From Caryophanales bacterium UBA6768 (lineage in GTDB: Bacteria > Bacillota > Bacilli > Bacillales_D > Amphibacillaceae): DNA of 17,323 nt. Both the position numbers and the translations under genes were made by a program. How positions within the stretch are numbered: position 1 is the first letter of the stretch; each line of letters opens with the position of its first letter. This document shows, piece after piece, positions 14,078-17,323 of this stretch. The notes beneath the pieces are model-generated. The model worked only from the letters and a program-made list of their open reading frames with translations. It did not search any database and was not told the origin of the DNA. The stretch is from the NCBI GenBank assembly GCA_002453315.1, contig DKGO01000198.1, forward strand, positions 1-17,323. Reading direction: 5' to 3'.

Positions 14078-14140
14078 ATTGTTATACAATGATAGTACAT
14101 TAGATAACCCTATGCAACAAAAACATTGTTATTTATAACA
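14078..14140 (-). promoter_or_regulatory. Fic promoter between two related palindromes
   Basis: On the minus strand TTGTTG (14120-14115), 17 bases, TACTAT (14097-14092) is a moderate promoter. ATTGT-TAT-ACAAT (14078-14090) covers the expected transcription start, and TGTTAT-TT-ATAACA (14127-14140) lies upstream of the -35. Both share ATTGTTAT on the plus strand. They are good candidate operators, possibly for the helix-turn-helix of Fic itself. Confidence 0.4.
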
Positions 14141-14480
14141 TAGCATATCCAAATTATACTACTTTTATTAACTTCCAAGTTTTTTTAAACTTATAATAAA
14201 TATATATTGCTATAAAATTGAATTACCATCCCTGAACCGTTAGGAAATTATAAATCTATTGTTTTAAAAGCCCCCTTTGAAACGCTTCTAATAATATCAC
14301 CCGCTTCTATTATGTGTATGCCAAAGCAAAACACTGTACACAATATAATCTTAAGATGACATAGTTCAATCATCGGGACTAGTTAAACGTTACATTAAGT
14401 TGCGCCACGATATTTAACGGGTATCATCACCATTAATTATCTTTTTTAAAATACTCCAATTTGAGAGAGGTCTATCAATA
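14141..14480. other. Intergenic region between fic and cypC; right copy of the 21-bp repeat
   Basis: I see no gene here. 14314-14334 is the second copy of the direct repeat at 9104-9124 (GTGTATGCCAAAGCAAA then ACAC). The rest is AT-rich without a convincing promoter or terminator for cypC. Confidence 0.5.
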
Positions 14481-15755
14481 ATGCAAAATAATCATCAAGC
14501 ATATCGTGAAGAAATTGCTGTTGACAAAGGCATCGACAATACCATCCCATTTTTATTAGAAGGGTACAAATATATTTCTAATCGCACAAAACGTTATAAC
14601 AGAAAGATGTTTCAAACCCGTTTATTTGGTGGAAAAAGGGTTATCTGTATGTCTGGAAAAGATGCCGCAGAAATTTTTTATGATCAGGAAAAAATAAAAC
14701 GTCATGGTGCAACACCACAACGTGTGCTAAAATCCTTCCTAGGAAAAGGGGGTGTCCAAACATTAGATGGGGAATCACATAGACATCGTAAAGAATTATT
14801 CATGTCACTTATGAACAAAGAGCGACTAAATGATGTGAAGCATATCTTTAAAAAAGAATGGTTACATAATTTTTCCCAAAAGAAAGACAACTTCGTATTA
14901 TATGAAGAAGCTAAAGCAATTTTAACGACGACGGCTTGTATTTGGGCTGGGGTTCCGGAATCAGAAATGCGGAAAATTAACTCCATGACAAGGCGGTTGT
15001 CTTCTTTATATGAAGCTGGTGGGGCTGTTGGGACGAGATATTGGCGTGGTAGAATGAATAGAAGACTTGTTAATCACTGGATGGAAAAGCTTGTTATTGC
15101 TGTTAGGCAACAAGAGATTGAAGTTAGTTCCAAAACTGCTTTACATCAGATCGCATGTTATCGTGACTTAGAGGGGAGACCACTGAACTCAAAAACCTCC
15201 GCAGTGGAAGTCATCAATATATTAAGACCTATTGTTGCGATTGCTGTTTATATAACTTTTTGTGCGTTGGCTCTTCAGCAATTTCCGACTGAGCGTGAAA
15301 AATTGTTGCATGGTACCTCCGACAATTATCAGATGTTTATGCAGGAGGTACGACGATATTATCCATTTTTTCCAGCCATCATTGGCAAGGTGAAAGAGGA
15401 TTTCTTCTGGAACGGTCATCATTTTAAACAAAACACACACATTATCTTAGATATCTATGGTACGAACCACGACCCCTCCATTTGGGAAAATCCAACTATT
15501 TTTCAGCCTGAGCGTTTTAACAATTGGCGGGAGAATCCATACACACTTATTCCTCAAGGTGGTGCAACTCACTATGAACACCATCGATGCCCTGGGGAAT
15601 GGCTAACAATGGATATCATGAAGGCCAGTCTAGAATTACTTGTCCATCATATGTCATACGAAGTTCCAGCTCAAAATCTCCATTATCGTATGACGAAAAT
15701 GCCCAGCACACCAAAGTCCGGTTTCATCATCACAAATGTCAAGGTTAATCAATAG
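14481..15755 (+). CDS. cypC: Cytochrome P450 fatty-acid peroxygenase (CYP152 family)
   Basis: The 424-residue protein has the marks of CypC/YbdT (P450-BS-beta, about 417 residues), which uses hydrogen peroxide to hydroxylate long-chain fatty acids at the alpha or beta carbon without a redox partner. The usual acid-alcohol pair of helix I is replaced by RP in NILRPIVAIAVYITF (R249, P250); this Arg binds the substrate carboxylate. EVRRYYPFFPAIIGKV (289-304) covers the K-helix region, LDIYGTNHDPSIWENP (323-338) and PERF (343-346) follow, and the haem loop IPQGGATHYEHHRCPGEW (357-374) supplies the thiolate C370. The protein is soluble, with no membrane anchor. GAGAGAGG precedes the ATG. The gene is monocistronic, with better GC than the archipelago to its left, and looks like a resident gene. 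Confidence 0.93.
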   Translation: MQNNHQAYREEIAVDKGIDNTIPFLLEGYKYISNRTKRYNRKMFQTRLFGGKRVICMSGKDAAEIFYDQEKIKRHGATPQRVLKSFLGKGGVQTLDGESHRHRKELFMSLMNKERLNDVKHIFKKEWLHNFSQKKDNFVLYEEAKAILTTTACIWAGVPESEMRKINSMTRRLSSLYEAGGAVGTRYWRGRMNRRLVNHWMEKLVIAVRQQEIEVSSKTALHQIACYRDLEGRPLNSKTSAVEVINILRPIVAIAVYITFCALALQQFPTEREKLLHGTSDNYQMFMQEVRRYYPFFPAIIGKVKEDFFWNGHHFKQNTHIILDIYGTNHDPSIWENPTIFQPERFNNWRENPYTLIPQGGATHYEHHRCPGEWLTMDIMKASLELLVHHMSYEVPAQNLHYRMTKMPSTPKSGFIITNVKVNQ

Positions 15756-15901
15756 GGTTTTGCCTTGGAAAAAATTCTATGGGTATTTCATCATGCTGTC
15801 ATTTTTTGGTTAATCCATTGATATCATCTCTTTTAAAAACAATACGAATTTTTTGCCTCATTTAGTTTGAAATTGTTATATTTTCTGTCAGATGTTTCGT
15901 T

Positions 15902-15930
15902 TTTTTACAATAAAATAAACATTGTAAAAA
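15902..15930. repeat. Perfect 10-bp inverted repeat
   Basis: TTTTTACAAT (15902-15911) and ATTGTAAAAA (15921-15930) are separated by 9 bases. It could be an operator or, on either strand, an AT-rich hairpin ending cypC transcription. Confidence 0.4.
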
Positions 15931-16031
15931 TAAAAGGATTTTATGCCGTTGTGTCGAATTAGTATGATAGGGGGAAATTTCAAAAGTACGTATAGACGAC
16001 AGATAAATAGAAAAAGTATCAATTACAGCGG

Positions 16032-16058
16032 GAACGCAATAGGGCGTTCTTTTTTTTA
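16032..16058 (+). terminator. Strong rho-independent terminator upstream of the GNAT gene
   Basis: GAACGC (16032-16037) and GCGTTC (16044-16049) are followed by nine T. It is 276 bases past the cypC stop, with a TATGAT box at 15972-15977 in between. It may therefore end a short separate transcript or the cypC mRNA, or act as an attenuator for the acetyltransferase gene. No open frame fills 15756-16126. Confidence 0.75.
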
Positions 16059-16126
16059 TTGTACCTGCTAAACCTTTTTCATGGGAAGAAGCTTAATCAT
16101 AATAACATTGACGGAGGAAACGATCA

Positions 16127-16681
16127 ATGAAACTAACAGTAGACATACAAATGGTGCAAGAAAATAGGCACCCTGATCTTAAGGAAATACAAACAATGAC
16201 TGCTATCGTTAATCATGCGTTTGCCACATCAGAAAAAGGCCTTTGGCAACAGGATAGTGAGCGTACCACAATAGATGAATTTACCGATTTTATTAAAAAC
16301 GGTGAAATAGCAGCAGCCAAACTAAATGGACAAATTGTTGGGTGTGTCCATGTTCGACAAGTGGATAAGTATACAGGTGGTTTTGGCATGTTAGCTGTCG
16401 ACAGTAACTATCAAGGTCAAGGTATCGCTAGTCAATTAGTTTATTTTGCAGAACAACGGTTCCAAAAGCAACAGTTTTCGAAAATACAGCTTGAATTGTT
16501 AATGCCAAAGAGAGACGAGCATCCAGCCAAGGAAATGTTAAAAAATTGGTATGAGCAGATTGGTTATCAACGTGTTTCCAGTGAATCTTTTGAGGATTCA
16601 TATGCACATTTAGCACAGATGTTAGCCATTCCATGTGAACTGGTTATTTTCCAAAAGGCTTTAACATTGGATAAGTTCTGA
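16127..16681 (+). CDS. GNAT-family N-acetyltransferase
   Basis: A 184-residue protein from ATG 16127 behind GGAGGAAA. The GNAT fold is recognised by FGMLAVDSNYQGQGIASQLV (86-105). It holds strand 4 and the acetyl-CoA pyrophosphate loop QGQGIA (R/Q-x-x-G-x-G/A), followed by the helix and strand KIQLELLMP. NWYEQIGYQRV (135-145) is the usual late motif. The acceptor cannot be told; it may be a small amine or a protein N-terminus. The gene is monocistronic between two terminators and has a composition like that of cypC. Confidence 0.88.
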   Translation: MKLTVDIQMVQENRHPDLKEIQTMTAIVNHAFATSEKGLWQQDSERTTIDEFTDFIKNGEIAAAKLNGQIVGCVHVRQVDKYTGGFGMLAVDSNYQGQGIASQLVYFAEQRFQKQQFSKIQLELLMPKRDEHPAKEMLKNWYEQIGYQRVSSESFEDSYAHLAQMLAIPCELVIFQKALTLDKF

Positions 16682-16905
16682 CAAGTTTTTTTCAGAAAAC
16701 AACCAAAGACATTTCCCCATTTCCACATGATGTCCAATCGTCTATTTTATAGTTAATTGGGTAGTTTACACACAATAGACTTAAAAATACGCTAGTATCA
16801 TAGGGAATATGCTAATATTTTTTCCCTTCACTTACATAGTATATTATTAATCTTTCTAAGACTTAGAATTGATTACACATGACCCGCTCAGGGCAACCCC
16901 TTTTG

Positions 16906-16933
16906 AAGAGCCACCTGATCACTGGCTCTTTTG
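16906..16933 (+). terminator. Terminator after the GNAT gene, possibly of a small RNA
   Basis: AAGAGCCA (16906-16913) and TGGCTCTT (16923-16930) enclose CCTGATCAC and are followed by TTGTGTTT. It lies 225 bases past the GNAT stop. The C-rich stretch just before it (GGGCAACCCCTTTT) resembles the unpaired part of Gram-positive regulatory RNAs, so a small RNA ending here is possible. No gene is seen in 16682-17192 otherwise. Confidence 0.65.
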
Positions 16934-17192
16934 TGTTTAAATCATACTATCCTCAACAAGAACATTACCATGATAGATAACTATTTTCTATTTAATTAGA
17001 CTATTTTCACATTTTAATGAATTGATTGGGAAAAACTAATACTCAGCCATTATCAATGGTTCTAACGTTTATACTAGTCAAAACTACCATGATAGAAGTA
17101 TATTTTTCTAAAACTAGGTGATATAACAATTTGTATCTATCATTCGTCATATAGTATTACTGTATCAAGTAAAAAAAGGGAGGAGGATACCC

Positions 17193-17323
17193 ATGGGTTA
17201 TAGAAATAGTTATGTTGAAGAAAGTGTTAGAGACCGTGATAGAGGATGTGGATGTGGCAGTAGAGGCTGTGGCGGTTGTGGAGTTGCAGGAGCAGGTACC
17301 GGTTCAAGAACAAATTGTGTAAA
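17193..17323 (+). CDS. Gly/Cys-rich protein, N-terminal part, possibly spore coat
   Basis: ATG 17193 follows GGGAGGAGG (17179-17187). The 43 visible residues start MGYRNSYVEESVRDRDRG and continue as a run of CGC, GC, GGCG repeats (six Cys between residues 19 and 42) with Gly, Ala and Arg. There is no signal peptide. Small Cys/Gly-rich proteins of this kind are often part of spore coats or the exosporium. CATATAGT at 17148-17155 fits the -10 pattern of the late sporulation factors (CATA...T), but I see no convincing -35. The frame is open at the right edge of the window. Function is inferred from composition only. Confidence 0.65.
   Translation, partial: MGYRNSYVEESVRDRDRGCGCGSRGCGGCGVAGAGTGSRTNCV

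Noticed and set aside
14044..14100. Longer Fic start at 14100
   Set aside because: It lies beside the predicted -10 box and lacks a ribosome binding site; GGAGTG is properly spaced from the ATG at 14043.

Overview
The window looks like part of the chromosome of a low-GC, endospore-forming Bacillaceae bacterium. This rests on the strong AGGAGG-type ribosome binding sites, sigma-A-like promoters, frequent TTG/GTG starts, a SpoIIS locus, a CypC-type P450 and a Gly/Cys-rich, possibly spore-coat protein at the right edge. I saw no rRNA, tRNA, CRISPR array, transposase or integrase. The genes on the right (P450, acetyltransferase) look like ordinary resident genes. The left and middle are AT-rich, full of broken genes and repeats, and look like an accessory archipelago of toxin-antitoxin and defence-type genes.

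Layout. 1-2240 (minus strand): a Ser/Thr kinase with an unusual C-terminal half that resembles a tRNA-guanine transglycosylase zinc domain, followed by the start of a short downstream gene. 3060-4573 (minus): a GC-richer DnaD-type replication protein behind a good promoter and three evenly phased palindromes, then a RhuM fragment. 5036-5401: a putative type I toxin with a convergent antisense RNA. 5676-6215: side-by-side fragments of the 3' ends of two genes that exist intact further right (an SDR dehydrogenase and a Fic protein). 6263-7468 (minus): a SpoIIS locus whose toxin gene has an in-frame stop, followed by two different small antitoxin-like genes. 8224-8982: the intact SDR. 9222-12310 (plus): an unknown gene behind a leader with a terminator, a DEDDh exonuclease-BRCT protein, and an overlapping DUF6978-like/DUF1828-like pair. 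12420-12665: a mazE-like remnant without mazF. 12826-14043 (minus): an intact Fic protein. 14481-15755: cypC. 16127-16681: a GNAT acetyltransferase. 17193-end: the Gly/Cys-rich protein.

The main structural observation is that a short motif (TAAAGGGG, a few bases, CCCCAATGGC) occurs about six times between 4971 and 12727. It always has the same orientation and lies near the boundaries between these small cassettes. A second repeat of about 270-300 bp (three copies, same orientation) lies upstream of the kinase, RhuM and spoIISA genes. Together they suggest that the archipelago was built and then eroded through repeat-associated insertion, duplication and deletion. All functional calls come from motif recognition by eye; no database search was possible.
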